This document shows positions 18,646 through 29,697 of a DNA stretch of 64,000 nucleotides, one piece after another. Each line of letters starts with the position of its first letter. Position 1 is the first letter of the stretch. Source of the DNA: Pseudomonas peradeniyensis (GTDB lineage Bacteria; Pseudomonadota; Gammaproteobacteria; Pseudomonadales; Pseudomonadaceae); NCBI RefSeq assembly GCF_014268935.2, contig NZ_JABWRJ020000001.1, positions 124,001-188,000 of the forward strand, read 5' to 3'. The notes below the pieces were generated by a model that saw only the letters and a program-made list of their open reading frames with translations, did no database searches and was not told the origin of the DNA. The position numbers and the translations under genes are program-made.

Positions 18646-18672
18646 AAAAAAGGCTGCCCAAGGGCAGCCTTT
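18646..18672 (-). terminator. Rho-independent terminator of nrdB
   Basis: On the minus strand AAAGGCTGCC, loop, GGCAGCCTTT followed by a T run, 16 bp after the nrdB stop. A strong canonical terminator. Confidence 0.92.
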
Positions 18673-18688
18673 CTGGATAGCTGGACGA

Positions 18689-19939
18689 TCAATCCCAGCT
18701 CAGAGCACCACCAGTCTGATACTCGATAACCCGAGTCTCAAAGAAGTTCTTCTCCTTCTTCAAGTCCATGATCTCGCTCATCCATGGGAACGGGTTGGTA
18801 GTCCCCGGATACTCTTCCTTCAACCCAATCTGAGTCAGTCGACGGTTGGCAATGAACTTGAGGTAATCCTCCATCATCGCCGCGTTCATGCCCAGCACGC
18901 CGCGTGGCATGGTGTCACGGGCGTATTCGATCTCCAGCTGGGTACCCTGCAGAATCATCTGGGTAGCCTCTTCCTTCATCGCGGCATCCCACAGGTGCGG
19001 GTTCTCGATCTTGATCTGGTTGATCACGTCGATGCCGAAGTTCAGGTGCATGGACTCGTCGCGCAGGATGTACTGGAACTGCTCGGCGACGCCGGTCATC
19101 TTGTTGCGGCGACCCATGGACAGGATCTGGGTGAAGCCGCAGTAGAAGAAGATGCCTTCCAGGACGCAGTAGTAGGCGATCAGGTTGCGCAGCAGCTCTT
19201 TGTCGGTCTCGACGGTGCCGGTGTTGAACTCCGGGTCCGAGATGGCGCGGGTGTACTTCAGGCCCCAGGCGGCTTTTTTCGCGACCGACGGGATCTCGTG
19301 GTACATGTTGAAGATCTCGCCTTCATCCATGCCCAGCGACTCGATGCAGTACTGGTAGGCGTGGGTGTGGATCGCCTCTTCGAAGGCCTGGCGCAGGATG
19401 TACTGGCGGCACTCCGGGTTGGTGATCAGGCGGTACACGGCCAGGGCCAGGTTGTTGGCCACCAGCGAGTCGGCGGTGGAGAAGAAGCCGAGGTTGCGCA
19501 TCACGATGCGGCGCTCGTCTTCGGTCAGGCCGTCCATGCTCTTCCACAGGGCGATGTCGGCGGTCATGTTGACCTCTTGCGGCATCCAGTGGTTGGCGCA
19601 GCCGTCGAGGTACTTCTGCCAGGCCCAGTCGTACTTGAACGGTACCAGCTGGTTGAGGTCGGCGCGGCAGTTGATCATGCGCTTTTCATCGACCGCGACG
19701 CGGGCCGAGGAGCCTTCCAGCTCGGCCAGGCCTTCGGCGATGTCCAGGGCGTCCAGCGCAGCCTTGGCGCGCTTGACGGCGTCGGAGTCGGCGGCGGTGG
19801 CGGCGCGGGCTTCCAGGGCGGCGGCACCGCCGGCGCTGTCGAGCTTGTCGAGGGTGGTGGCGGCTGCGGCCTGCGCGGGGGTGTTGCCTTTGGCGGCGAC
19901 TTCACCGTCTTCTTTGTCGAATTCGTCCCAGCTCAGCAT
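18689..19939 (-). CDS. nrdB: Class Ia ribonucleoside-diphosphate reductase, beta subunit
   Basis: 416 residues. It houses the diiron-tyrosyl radical cofactor for NrdA. The metal-ligand segments are readable: [17 protein letters not shown] (ExxH), [19 protein letters not shown], and [20 protein letters not shown] (second ExxH). The first 100 residues are an Ala-rich, poorly conserved extension ([20 protein letters not shown] and on), common in Pseudomonas NrdB and absent from E. coli NrdB. The C-terminus ends in [11 protein letters not shown], the tail that docks to NrdA; interestingly the N-terminus also starts MLSWDEFD. It lies 638 bp behind nrdA on the same strand with a terminator between them, so it is probably transcribed on its own (see the NrdR boxes at 20346-20392). 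Confidence 0.96.
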   Translation of the reverse strand: MLSWDEFDKEDGEVAAKGNTPAQAAAATTLDKLDSAGGAAALEARAATAADSDAVKRAKAALDALDIAEGLAELEGSSARVAVDEKRMINCRADLNQLVPFKYDWAWQKYLDGCANHWMPQEVNMTADIALWKSMDGLTEDERRIVMRNLGFFSTADSLVANNLALAVYRLITNPECRQYILRQAFEEAIHTHAYQYCIESLGMDEGEIFNMYHEIPSVAKKAAWGLKYTRAISDPEFNTGTVETDKELLRNLIAYYCVLEGIFFYCGFTQILSMGRRNKMTGVAEQFQYILRDESMHLNFGIDVINQIKIENPHLWDAAMKEEATQMILQGTQLEIEYARDTMPRGVLGMNAAMMEDYLKFIANRRLTQIGLKEEYPGTTNPFPWMSEIMDLKKEKNFFETRVIEYQTGGALSWD

Positions 19940-20345
19940 GGTCCTGGCTCCTGCTAGAGGGTTGCGCGGGGCAACCGGTTGGATTTTGAAGTGATGCCTG
20001 TACGGCGCGACGCCAACGGGCGCTGCGGCAAGCAGTGAGAGCGGGCTCTCGTCACGTTTGAAGGTGTTCGGGTCGGCGCCTGGCCTGCACTCGGGCGAGG
20101 GGGCAGGGCACCTGGAAGCTGTACGGCAACGATAAAACCTGCGGTGTGGCCCCGGGGGGCTTGCTTCACGCAGTCGATCATTGGCTCATCCCTTTTTGGG
20201 GCCGCGAAGTATACCGGAAATCACTTTGGATCGGGGCGGCGCAGAGGGCGCAGGGCGGTAAATTTTCGACCTGCATTACGTGCTTCCGTTCACTGGATAC
20301 CGGTGGTTCGTCACGGGGTAAGAGTCTAGCCCTAAATGGGATTAG

Positions 20346-20392
20346 ATCCTATATGTAGTAGGATTTTTTTTGTTTGGCGCTACATATGGTGT
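20346..20392 (-). promoter_or_regulatory. Tandem NrdR boxes upstream of nrdB
   Basis: Two 16-bp sites, ATCCTATATGTAGTAG (20346-20361) and GCGCTACATATGGTGT (20377-20392), each match about 12 of 16 positions of the NrdR consensus as I recall it (ACACWATATATWGTGT). Their centres are 31 bp apart, the spacing typical of NrdR operators. They lie 407 bp before the nrdB start and behind the nrdA terminator. Confidence 0.72.
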
Positions 20393-20439
20393 TTTGATCT
20401 TGGTCAGGGCCTAGGGGGTGCATTGCCTGTAGGGGCCCT

Positions 20440-20465
20440 GTCGCGGGGCAAGCCCGCTCCCACGT
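20440..20465. repeat. Single REP half
   Basis: GTCGCGGGGCAAGCCCGCTC then CCACGT: one arm of the REP family, without a clear inverted partner. Confidence 0.75.
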
Positions 20466-20506
20466 GCCGTTCCCACGCACCGCTCCCGCAGGGGGATGTC
20501 GGGGCG

Positions 20507-20553
20507 CAAAAAAATGCCGCCTCAGCCACCCGTGAGGGCGATTGAGGCGGCAT
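20507..20553 (-). terminator. Terminator of nrdA
   Basis: On the minus strand ATGCCGCCTCAAT, an 18-bp loop region, GGCTGAGGCGGCAT and then seven Ts. It begins 25 bp after the nrdA stop and should end most nrdA transcripts before nrdB. Confidence 0.88.
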
Positions 20554-20577
20554 GTTCAGCTCAGCGCTGCGAAGGCC

Positions 20578-23457
<2,880 letters not shown>

Positions 23458-23842
23458 GGGTGGGTGTCTCCACAGTTTCTAGTTTGTTCAGGCGCCTTGT
23501 TGGGGCGCCCACCGTTCCGTCCACTTGCTCGATGGCCCGGGCGGGGAGGCGTCATGCACGCGCATACGCCCGCTCGGGCTTACCGACTTCGGGACAGACT
23601 CAGGAATAAGGGGCAATAACCTGCCGCTCCCTGGCCGAAGTCAAAGGTTCTGGGCGTACCCAAAATCTGTTGCTGATGAGTGGCAAGGCACCGCCTGCAA
23701 CACTCATACCCGAACAAGGCCGTCTGCGGCTTGCCTCGGTCGCCCTCCGCAGGAGCGGTTTGGCTGTTGAAATCACGTTAAGTTCAGTCGGTAAATTCGC
23801 TTGAATTTGCCTGGCGACTTGTGTTTGTGATTTTGCGCGAAA

Positions 23843-23889
23843 CCCAACATCTAGTGGTTCGCTGCGATAGGGATACAAGATAATGCGGT
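23843..23889 (-). promoter_or_regulatory. Tandem NrdR boxes upstream of nrdA
   Basis: ACCCAACATCTAGTGG (23843-23858) and ATACAAGATAATGCGG (23874-23889) match 12 and about 11 of 16 positions of the NrdR consensus. Centre distance is 31 bp. They lie about 386 bp before the nrdA start, next to a DnaA-box cluster. Confidence 0.72.
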
Positions 23890-23916
23890 CTCGGGGGCTT
23901 TGCAAGGTGAGCGCCT

Positions 23917-23958
23917 GTGGATAACTTGTGGGTACTTTGTGAGTGATCCGTGGGTATT
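23917..23958 (-). promoter_or_regulatory. DnaA-box cluster upstream of nrdA
   Basis: TGTGGATAA at 23917-23925 is a perfect DnaA box (TTATCCACA on the minus strand). TGTGGGTAC (23928-23936) and CGTGGGTAT (23950-23958) are weaker copies in the same orientation. DnaA control of nrdA is known in E. coli and has been reported for P. aeruginosa. Confidence 0.65.
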
Positions 23959-24172
23959 CGCTGTAGCCCTTGTCCCAAGAGGTTTGCACTATTTTTTGTC
24001 TGTGCTATGTCGCCGCGCAGATTTTTTCGGGCGCGCACCCTATCACAAAAAACGGTTCAGTCGTGGGGCGTTCTGGGTGGTTGGCAGGGGTGGGGGCGGG
24101 ACGTAGTATCCGGGGCTGATGTTGCGCTTTGGTGAAGGTGGATTTTCACTGGAATCAAAGGGTTGTACCGGC

Positions 24173-24200
24173 CGCATCGCGGGCTTGCCCCGCGATGAGG
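24173..24200. repeat. Compact REP-like hairpin
   Basis: GCATCGCGGGCTTGCCCCGC then GATGAGGC: the REP core folded with almost no loop. It lies about 50 bp before the response regulator start. Confidence 0.65.
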
Positions 24201-24251
24201 CCGGAACAGCCAACAGCAAGGCCCGAAAAAAACCAGAAGAAGGGTAAGGCC

Positions 24252-24947
24252 ATGGACCAGCCAATCAACCGCATCCTCATCGTCGAGGACGACCAGCGCC
24301 TCGCCGAACTCACTGCCGAGTACCTCCAGGCCAACGGCTTCGAGGTGGCGGTGGAGGGCGATGGCGGCCGTGCCGCCCGGCGCATCATCGACAGCCAGCC
24401 GGACCTGGTGATCCTCGACCTGATGCTGCCCGGCGAGGACGGCCTGAGCATCTGCCGCCGGGTGCGTGGCCAGTATGCCGGCCCGATCCTCATGCTCACC
24501 GCCCGCAGCGACGAGCTGGACCAGATCCAGGGCCTGGACCTGGGCGCCGACGACTATGTGTGCAAGCCGGTGCGCCCGCGCGTGCTGCTGGCGCGCATCA
24601 ACGCCCTGTTGCGCCGCAGCGAGGCCCCGGAGCGGCGCCAGGAGCTGAGCTTCGGCCCGCTGCATATAGATAGCCGCCAGCGTGAGGCGCGCCTGAGCGG
24701 CCAGCTGATCGAGCTGACCGGCGCCGAGTTCGACCTGCTCTGGCTGCTGGCCAGCAACGCCGGCCGGGTGCTGTCCCGCGAGGAGATCTTCACCTCGCTG
24801 CGCGGCGTCGGCTACGACGGCCAGGACCGCTCCATCGATGTGCGCATTTCCAAGATCCGCCCCAAGATCGGCGACGATCCGATTACCCCGCGGCTGATCA
24901 AGACCCTGCGCAGCAAGGGCTACCTGTTCGTCGGCGAGGCGCCATGA
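24252..24947 (+). CDS. OmpR-family response regulator, RstA-like
   Basis: 231 residues from ATG 24252; a longer frame to 24129 has no support. The receiver domain (1-125) carries the acidic pair in LIVEDDQ, the phospho-acceptor in VILDLMLPG at D56, the switch threonine in LMLTAR and the lysine in DDYVCKPV. The C-terminal winged helix (about 135-231) contains LTGAEFDLLWLLASNAGRVLSREEIF and DRSIDVRISKIRPKIGD. The next gene is a sensor kinase overlapping by ATGA at 24944-24947. The pair resembles RstA/RstB of enterobacteria; the signal and regulon in Pseudomonas are not evident here. Confidence 0.85.
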   Translation: MDQPINRILIVEDDQRLAELTAEYLQANGFEVAVEGDGGRAARRIIDSQPDLVILDLMLPGEDGLSICRRVRGQYAGPILMLTARSDELDQIQGLDLGADDYVCKPVRPRVLLARINALLRRSEAPERRQELSFGPLHIDSRQREARLSGQLIELTGAEFDLLWLLASNAGRVLSREEIFTSLRGVGYDGQDRSIDVRISKIRPKIGDDPITPRLIKTLRSKGYLFVGEAP

Positions 24948-26548
24948 ACTCGATCTTCCTGCGCATCTATGGCGGCATGCTCGCGGTGCTGGTGCTGGTG
25001 GCCGTGCTCGGCGTGCTAAGCCTGCACCTGCTCAACGAAATCCGCGCCGGCCAGCACCGCGAGCGCCTGGCCCAGGGTACCTTCAGCCTGATGGCCGACA
25101 ACCTGGCGCAGCAGAACGCGGTGGAGCGCACCCGTTCGCTGGTGATCTGGGAGCGCCTGCTGGGCGTGCCGCTGGACCTGCAGCCGCTGTCGGCGTTCAC
25201 CCTCGACGGTGGGCAGCGGGCGCGGCTGTACCGCGACCTGGTGGTGGTGGAGAAGACCGGTCCGCATGCTGCCCGGGTATTGCGCCGGGTTGGCCACGAG
25301 GACCTGCTGCTGGTGGCCGAGGTCAAGCAGATCAGCGAGCAGTTGGCCCGCGCCACGCTTTATCTATTGGCCGACGAGCTGGTGCGCTACCCGGTGACCG
25401 AGCAGCAGGCGCGCCTGGCGCAGTTGCGCCAGAGCAAGGGTTTCGGCTTCGACATTGCCTTGCAGCGCATCGAGCGCGCCGCCCTGGACGACGACCAGCG
25501 CCGCCGGGTGGAAGAGGGCGACACGGTGATGGCCCTGGGCCGGGACGGCGATTCGATCCGCGTGTTCGCGGGGCTGTCCGGTTCGCCCTGGGTGCTGGAG
25601 ATCGGCCCGCTGTATCAGCTCAACCCGTATCCGCCGCAGTTGCTGATCCTGATCGCCTTCCTCGGCCTGTGCCTGATCGGCCTGGTGGTCTATCTGCTGG
25701 TGCGCCAGCTGGAGCGGCGTGTGTCGGGCCTGGAGGTGGCGGCCACGCGCATCGCCCAGGGCAGCCTCGACACCCGCGTGCCGGCCGGCGATGCCGACTC
25801 GGTGGGGCGCCTGGCCGAGGCCTTCAACGGCATGGCCGAGCACCTGCAGCGTTCATTGACCATGCAGCGCGAGCTGGTGCGGGCGGTGTCCCACGAGTTG
25901 CGCACACCGGTGGCGCGGCTGCGCTTCGGCCTGGAGATGATCGAGAGCGCCAGCACCGACGAGGCCCGGGCCAAGCACCTGGCCGGCATGGACGGCGATA
26001 TCCAGGACCTGGACAAGCTGGTCGACGAGATGCTGACCTACGCCCGCCTGGAGCAGGGCGCGCCGGCCCTGCATTTCCAGGTGGTGGACCTGGACGAGCT
26101 GCTGGCGCGGGTGATCGAGGAGCTGGCGCCGCTGCGGGCCGAGGTGCGGGTGGTGCGTGGGGGGTGCCACGGGCTCGACGGCGGCGACGCCCGGGTCGAG
26201 GCCGAGCCGCGCTACCTGCACCGGGCCCTGCAGAACCTGGTGCGCAATGCCATGCGCCATGCCGAATCGGAAGTGCGCCTGAGCTATCAGATCGGCCAGC
26301 AGCGTTGCCGTATCGACGTAGAGGATGACGGCCCCGGGATTCCCGAAGGGGTGTGGCACCGCATCTTCACCCCGTTCACCCGCCTCGACGACAGCCGCAC
26401 CCGGGCCTCGGGCGGGCATGGATTGGGGCTGTCGATCGTGCGACGGATCATCTACTGGCACGGCGGCCGTGCCCTGGTCGGGCACAGCGAGCAGCTGGGC
26501 GGGGCGTGTTTCAGCCTGAGCTGGCCACGTGAGCAGCCGCGCGACTAG
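24944..26548 (+). CDS. Sensor histidine kinase, RstB-like
   Basis: 534 residues. Two membrane helices (about 10-30 and 226-248) enclose a periplasmic domain of roughly 195 residues. HAMP follows (VYLLVRQLERRVSGLEVAAT to LQRSLTMQRE), then the H-box SHELRTPVARLRFGLEMIES with the phospho-histidine near H317, the N-box LQNLVRNAMRHAES, and G boxes VEDDGPGIP and GGHGLGLSIVRRI. It should phosphorylate the regulator encoded just upstream. The last four bases overlap the end of the convergent phosphopantetheinyl transferase gene. Confidence 0.88.
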   Translation: MNSIFLRIYGGMLAVLVLVAVLGVLSLHLLNEIRAGQHRERLAQGTFSLMADNLAQQNAVERTRSLVIWERLLGVPLDLQPLSAFTLDGGQRARLYRDLVVVEKTGPHAARVLRRVGHEDLLLVAEVKQISEQLARATLYLLADELVRYPVTEQQARLAQLRQSKGFGFDIALQRIERAALDDDQRRRVEEGDTVMALGRDGDSIRVFAGLSGSPWVLEIGPLYQLNPYPPQLLILIAFLGLCLIGLVVYLLVRQLERRVSGLEVAATRIAQGSLDTRVPAGDADSVGRLAEAFNGMAEHLQRSLTMQRELVRAVSHELRTPVARLRFGLEMIESASTDEARAKHLAGMDGDIQDLDKLVDEMLTYARLEQGAPALHFQVVDLDELLARVIEELAPLRAEVRVVRGGCHGLDGGDARVEAEPRYLHRALQNLVRNAMRHAESEVRLSYQIGQQRCRIDVEDDGPGIPEGVWHRIFTPFTRLDDSRTRASGGHGLGLSIVRRIIYWHGGRALVGHSEQLGGACFSLSWPREQPRD

Positions 26549-27246
26549 ACGCTGATCAAGCTCAGCAGATGGCCGTCCTGCAGGCAGAACTGGCCATCGA
26601 GTTCGACGCCGTGGTGCCACTCGGCCGACAGGTCGGTGAGCAGGCGCAGGCGGGCATGGCCGTCGGCGGACCAGGTCAGCAGCTCGGCGTGTTCGAAATA
26701 GAAGCGCTGTTTGGTGAGCGGATAGAGGGTCTTGAACAGGCTTTCCTTGAGCGAGAAGGTCAAGGTCACGGCCAGGGCTTGCTGGCTGCGGTCCAGGCGC
26801 TCCAGCTCGGCAGGGGTGAGGATTTCCCCGGCCAGGCGTTCGGCGCGCTCTTCGCTGAGCAGGGTTTCCTGGTCCAGGCCCAGGCCACGGCATTGGCCGT
26901 CGGCTGCGACAACCGCGGCGGCCCAGCCTTGGCCGTGGGTGATCGAGCCGTGGATGCCGGCGGGCCAGATCGGCGAGCGGTCTTCATGCGGGGCGGGAAC
27001 GTAGCTGCGACCGTCGAGAATCCGCAGCGCCTCGCGGGCGCAGACCCGGCCGGCCAGGTACTCGGCCTGGCGCTTGGCCACTGAGCGTTGCAGGCTGGCG
27101 GTTTGCTCGATGCCGGCGCGCTGGAAGTCGTCGGCGGCCAGGCGGGCCGGGTCGAAGGCGCAGCTGACCAGCACCGCGCCGGGGACCGGGCGGGGCAGGG
27201 GCCAGTGGTGCTGGAGCGGGGCGCAGCAGGTGGGGAGTCTGTTCAT
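26545..27246 (-). CDS. 4'-phosphopantetheinyl transferase (EntD/PcpS type)
   Basis: 233 residues. It should transfer phosphopantetheine from CoA to carrier proteins of fatty acid synthesis and non-ribosomal peptide synthesis (pyoverdine in fluorescent pseudomonads). The family motifs are visible: RSPIWPAGIHGSITHGQGWAAAVV, a GLGLDQE box in place of the usual GIDIE, and LTFSLKESLFKTLYPL, the KESxFK motif that binds magnesium and CoA. It also has KRQAEYLAGRVCAREAL, typical of EntD-like enzymes. P. aeruginosa has one such enzyme, PcpS, acting on both primary and secondary metabolism; orthology is likely but unproven here. It is a monocistronic gene, convergent with the sensor kinase. Confidence 0.88.
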   Translation of the reverse strand: MNRLPTCCAPLQHHWPLPRPVPGAVLVSCAFDPARLAADDFQRAGIEQTASLQRSVAKRQAEYLAGRVCAREALRILDGRSYVPAPHEDRSPIWPAGIHGSITHGQGWAAAVVAADGQCRGLGLDQETLLSEERAERLAGEILTPAELERLDRSQQALAVTLTFSLKESLFKTLYPLTKQRFYFEHAELLTWSADGHARLRLLTDLSAEWHHGVELDGQFCLQDGHLLSLISV

Positions 27247-27293
27247 GACGGGTATTGTGCCAGCCGTGAACGCTGGCGCAAATCACCGGAGCG

Positions 27294-27365
27294 TCATCGC
27301 GGGGCAAGCCCGCTCCCACGAATGGCTTAGTTTTCCGGCGTGGGAGCGGGCTTGCCCCGCGATGG
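27294..27365. repeat. Paired REP palindrome
   Basis: Inverted REP copies with a spacer of about 20 bp, between the phosphopantetheinyl transferase start and the dienelactone hydrolase stop. Both flanking genes read leftward. Confidence 0.9.
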
Positions 27366-27370
27366 ACCCT

Positions 27371-28162
27371 TCAGTCAAACGCGCTCTTCAAGAACGCCTG
27401 CATATCCTTCCAGGAACTCTCATCAGCCGCCTTGTCATACCCGATATCCGGCCCGCCATGCCCCCCATGCCCCAACCGATCCGCATCCGGGTTGGTAAAC
27501 CCATGCTTGGCCCCCGGAATCCCGACGAACTTGTAGTCGGCCTTGGCCGCATCCATCTCCGCCTTGAACGCCGCCACCTGCTCCGGGGTGACCATGCTGT
27601 CGGCCTCGCCGTGCTCCACCAGGATCTTCGCCCGGATCACCCCGGGCTTGGCCGGGGTCTGGGTCACCAGCGCGCCATGGAAACTCACCACGCCATCGAG
27701 CTTCTCGCCCCGGCGCGCCGCATCCAGTACCACCTTGCCGCCAAAGCAGTAACCGATGGCCGCCAATTGGTGCTTGTTGGTGTTGGGCTGGATCTTCAAT
27801 AGCTCAAGCCCGGCATCGAAGCGCCGGGCTGCCGCCGCCGGGTCCTTCATCGCCGCCGCCATGAACGCCTGGGCGTCGGCCGGGTGCTCGGTGTTCTTGC
27901 CGTCGCCATACATGTCGATGGCCAGGGCGTTGTAGCCCAGCGCCGCGAGGTCGCGGGCGCGGCGCTTGGCGTAGTCGTTCAGCCCCCACCATTCATGCAC
28001 CACCACCACGCCCGGGCGCTTGCCCTCGAGGGCGTCGTCGTAGGCGTAGTAGCCGATCAGCGCGGTGCCGTCGGCATCCTGGTAGCGAATCTCGCGGGTC
28101 TGCACCGCCGCCTGGGCAAGGCTGGCGCTGCACAACAAGGCCAGGGCAAGCAGGGTACGCAT
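27371..28162 (-). CDS. Dienelactone hydrolase family protein, exported
   Basis: 263 residues with a signal peptide (MRTLLALALLCSASLAQAAV). The alpha/beta hydrolase core shows GVVVVHEWWGLNDYAKRRARDLAALGYNALAIDMYGDGKN, the dienelactone-hydrolase signature with E and W before the oxyanion region; IGYCFGGKVVLDAAR with Cys as the nucleophile (G-x-C-x-G); and a late PGAKHGFTNPDAD with the catalytic histidine. Family members cleave dienelactones or related cyclic esters; the substrate of this periplasmic version is unknown. It is transcribed divergently from oprH, and the PhoP box array lies in the shared 123-bp gap, so PhoP may affect it too. Confidence 0.88.
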   Translation of the reverse strand: MRTLLALALLCSASLAQAAVQTREIRYQDADGTALIGYYAYDDALEGKRPGVVVVHEWWGLNDYAKRRARDLAALGYNALAIDMYGDGKNTEHPADAQAFMAAAMKDPAAAARRFDAGLELLKIQPNTNKHQLAAIGYCFGGKVVLDAARRGEKLDGVVSFHGALVTQTPAKPGVIRAKILVEHGEADSMVTPEQVAAFKAEMDAAKADYKFVGIPGAKHGFTNPDADRLGHGGHGGPDIGYDKAADESSWKDMQAFLKSAFD

Positions 28163-28183
28163 GGTCGAGCTCCTTCTTCGGTT

Positions 28184-28240
28184 CGTTCAGCCAAGGTTCA
28201 GGCCAGGTTCAGCAGGGGTTCAGGGCGCCCTCCCTACTCT
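28184..28240 (+). promoter_or_regulatory. PhoP box array and -10 element of oprH
   Basis: Four tandem (C/G)GTTCA half-sites start at 28184, 28195, 28206 and 28217, exactly 11 bp apart (N5 spacers). The last ends 12 bp before a -10-like TACTCT (28235-28240). Direct repeats of (G/T)GTTTA with 5-bp spacers, 12 bp from the -10, are the standard PhoP-dependent promoter form. Confidence 0.8.
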
Positions 28241-28285
28241 AGCCCCCAGACAGCAACAACGCATCCAACCCGGAGTACCTGAATC

Positions 28286-28891
28286 ATGAAAACCCTCAAC
28301 ACCCTGATTGCCGCCATGGCCGTTTGCGCCGCCGGCCTCACCAGCGTTGCCCAGGCCGATGACAACTTCGCCAGCCTGACCTACGGCCAGACCAGCGACA
28401 AAGTCCGCAAGTCCGGCCTGCTGCAACGTAACACCGACGGCCTGAACGCCGACGGCATCATCGGCAAGGACAGCACCTGGGGCGCGCGCCTGGGCAAGAT
28501 CAACGACCAGGGCCGCTACTACATCACCTACGACAACGTCTCGGGCGATCACAGCGGCGTCAAGCTGCGCCAGGAGAACCTGCTGGGCAGCTATGACCTG
28601 TTCCTGCCGGTGGGCGATACCACCAAACTGTTCGGCGGCGGCAGCCTGGGCATGACCAAGCTGACCCAGGATTCGCCGGGCGCCCGCCGCGACACCGACT
28701 ACGGTTACGCCGTCGGCCTGCAGGCCGGTGTGATCCAGGAAGTCACCGACAACACCTCGGTGGAGCTGGGCTACCGTTACCTGCGCAGCAACGCCGCCAC
28801 CGAGATCGGCGCCCACGGCGGGCCGAAGGACGGTACCCTGCGCCTGACCAGCAGCGCGCAGACCTACCTGGCGGCTACCTACAAGTTCTGA
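28286..28891 (+). CDS. oprH: Outer membrane protein H1 (PhoP/Q- and low-Mg2+-inducible)
   Basis: 201 residues. Signal peptide cut after AQA at about residue 24. The mature sequence DDNFASLTYGQTSDKVRKSG, with LRQENLLGSYDLFLPVGDTTKLFGGGSLG, VGLQAGVIQEVTDN and the end TYLAATYKF, closely follows P. aeruginosa OprH as I remember it. OprH is a small eight-stranded beta-barrel that binds lipopolysaccharide and stabilises the outer membrane when magnesium is scarce. The terminal phenylalanine is the usual beta-barrel assembly signal. It is the first gene of oprH-phoP-phoQ; a REP pair lies between it and phoP. Confidence 0.93.
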   Translation: MKTLNTLIAAMAVCAAGLTSVAQADDNFASLTYGQTSDKVRKSGLLQRNTDGLNADGIIGKDSTWGARLGKINDQGRYYITYDNVSGDHSGVKLRQENLLGSYDLFLPVGDTTKLFGGGSLGMTKLTQDSPGARRDTDYGYAVGLQAGVIQEVTDNTSVELGYRYLRSNAATEIGAHGGPKDGTLRLTSSAQTYLAATYKF

Positions 28892-28911
28892 GGTCGCTGT
28901 TATCCTGTGCA

Positions 28912-28987
28912 GGCCTTTTCGCGGGTAAACCCGCTCCCACAGGTGGTGCACAACCCTGTGGGAGCGGGTTTACCCGCGAAAAGGCCG
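28912..28987. repeat. Paired REP palindrome, CGGGTAAACCCG variant
   Basis: Near-perfect inverted repeat of about 32-bp arms beginning GGCCTTTTCGCGGGTAAACC. It lies between oprH and phoP and could lower or stabilise read-through inside the operon. Confidence 0.9.
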
Positions 28988-29019
28988 GCACAGGGCATTC
29001 CCATTGAAAGGAGATCCAC

Positions 29020-29697
29020 ATGAAATTGCTGGTGGTCGAGGACGAGGCGCTGCTGCGTCATCACCTGTTCACCCGCCTCGGCGAAGGCGGCCATGTGGTG
29101 CAGGCGGTGGCCAACGCGGAAGAAGCCTTGTACCAGGCCGAGCAGTACAACCACGACCTGGCGGTGATCGACCTGGGCCTGCCGGGCATGAGCGGGCTGG
29201 ACCTGATCCGCCAGCTGCGCAGCCTCGGCCAGACCTTCCCGATCCTCATCCTCACCGCCCGCGGCAACTGGCAGGACAAGGTCGAAGGCCTGGCCGCCGG
29301 CGCTGATGATTACGTGGTCAAACCGTTCCAGTTCGAGGAGCTGGAAGCCCGTCTGAATGCCTTGCTGCGCCGCTCCAGCGGCTTCACCCAGTCGACCATC
29401 GCCGCAGGGCCGCTGGTGCTCGATCTCAACCGCAAGCAGGCGACCCTGGACGAGCAGCCGCTGGCGCTGACCGCCTACGAATACCGCATCCTCGAGTACC
29501 TCATGCGCCATCACCAGCAGGTGGTGGCCAAGGACCGGCTGATGGAGCAGCTGTACCCGGACGACGAGGAGCGCGACCCGAACGTCATCGAGGTGCTGGT
29601 CGGCCGCCTGCGCCGCAAGCTCGAGGGCGACAACGGCTTCAAGCCGATCGACACCGTGCGCGGCCTGGGCTACCTGTTCACCGAGCGCTGCCGATGA
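29020..29697 (+). CDS. phoP: Response regulator PhoP
   Basis: 225 residues, OmpR family. Receiver: LLVVEDEALL acidic pocket, D51 in AVIDLGLPGMSG, LILTAR threonine, DDYVVKPFQ lysine. Winged helix: LTAYEYRILEYLMRHHQQVVAKDRLMEQLY and DPNVIEVLVGRLRRKLEG. AAAGGAG about 8 bp before the ATG is a strong ribosome binding site. PhoP responds to low Mg2+ and cationic peptides through PhoQ, driving oprH, lipid A modification and its own operon. Position behind oprH and ahead of phoQ (overlap ATGA) matches the Pseudomonas operon. Confidence 0.94.
   Translation: MKLLVVEDEALLRHHLFTRLGEGGHVVQAVANAEEALYQAEQYNHDLAVIDLGLPGMSGLDLIRQLRSLGQTFPILILTARGNWQDKVEGLAAGADDYVVKPFQFEELEARLNALLRRSSGFTQSTIAAGPLVLDLNRKQATLDEQPLALTAYEYRILEYLMRHHQQVVAKDRLMEQLYPDDEERDPNVIEVLVGRLRRKLEGDNGFKPIDTVRGLGYLFTERCR

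Larger units (their letters stand above)
19940..20577. other. nrdA-nrdB intergenic region, 638 bp
   Basis: Holds, in minus-strand order, the nrdA terminator, one REP half copy, a tandem NrdR-box pair and then about 400 bp of leader before nrdB. No gene is evident: the small open frames over 20144-20545 lack conserved character. The long untranslated leader is unusual for a single nrdB transcript and was examined for tRNA or riboswitch features without success. Confidence 0.6.
23458..24251. other. Divergent nrdA / rstA-like intergenic region, 794 bp
   Basis: Contains regulatory elements for nrdA (NrdR boxes at 23843-23889, DnaA boxes at 23917-23958), a T-rich stretch around 23990-24060 and a compact REP hairpin before the response regulator gene. 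Nothing coding is supported. Confidence 0.6.

Noticed and set aside
20144..20545. Several 60-70 codon frames in the nrdA-nrdB gap
   Set aside because: They overlap the NrdR boxes, a REP arm or the terminator and show no sign of conservation.
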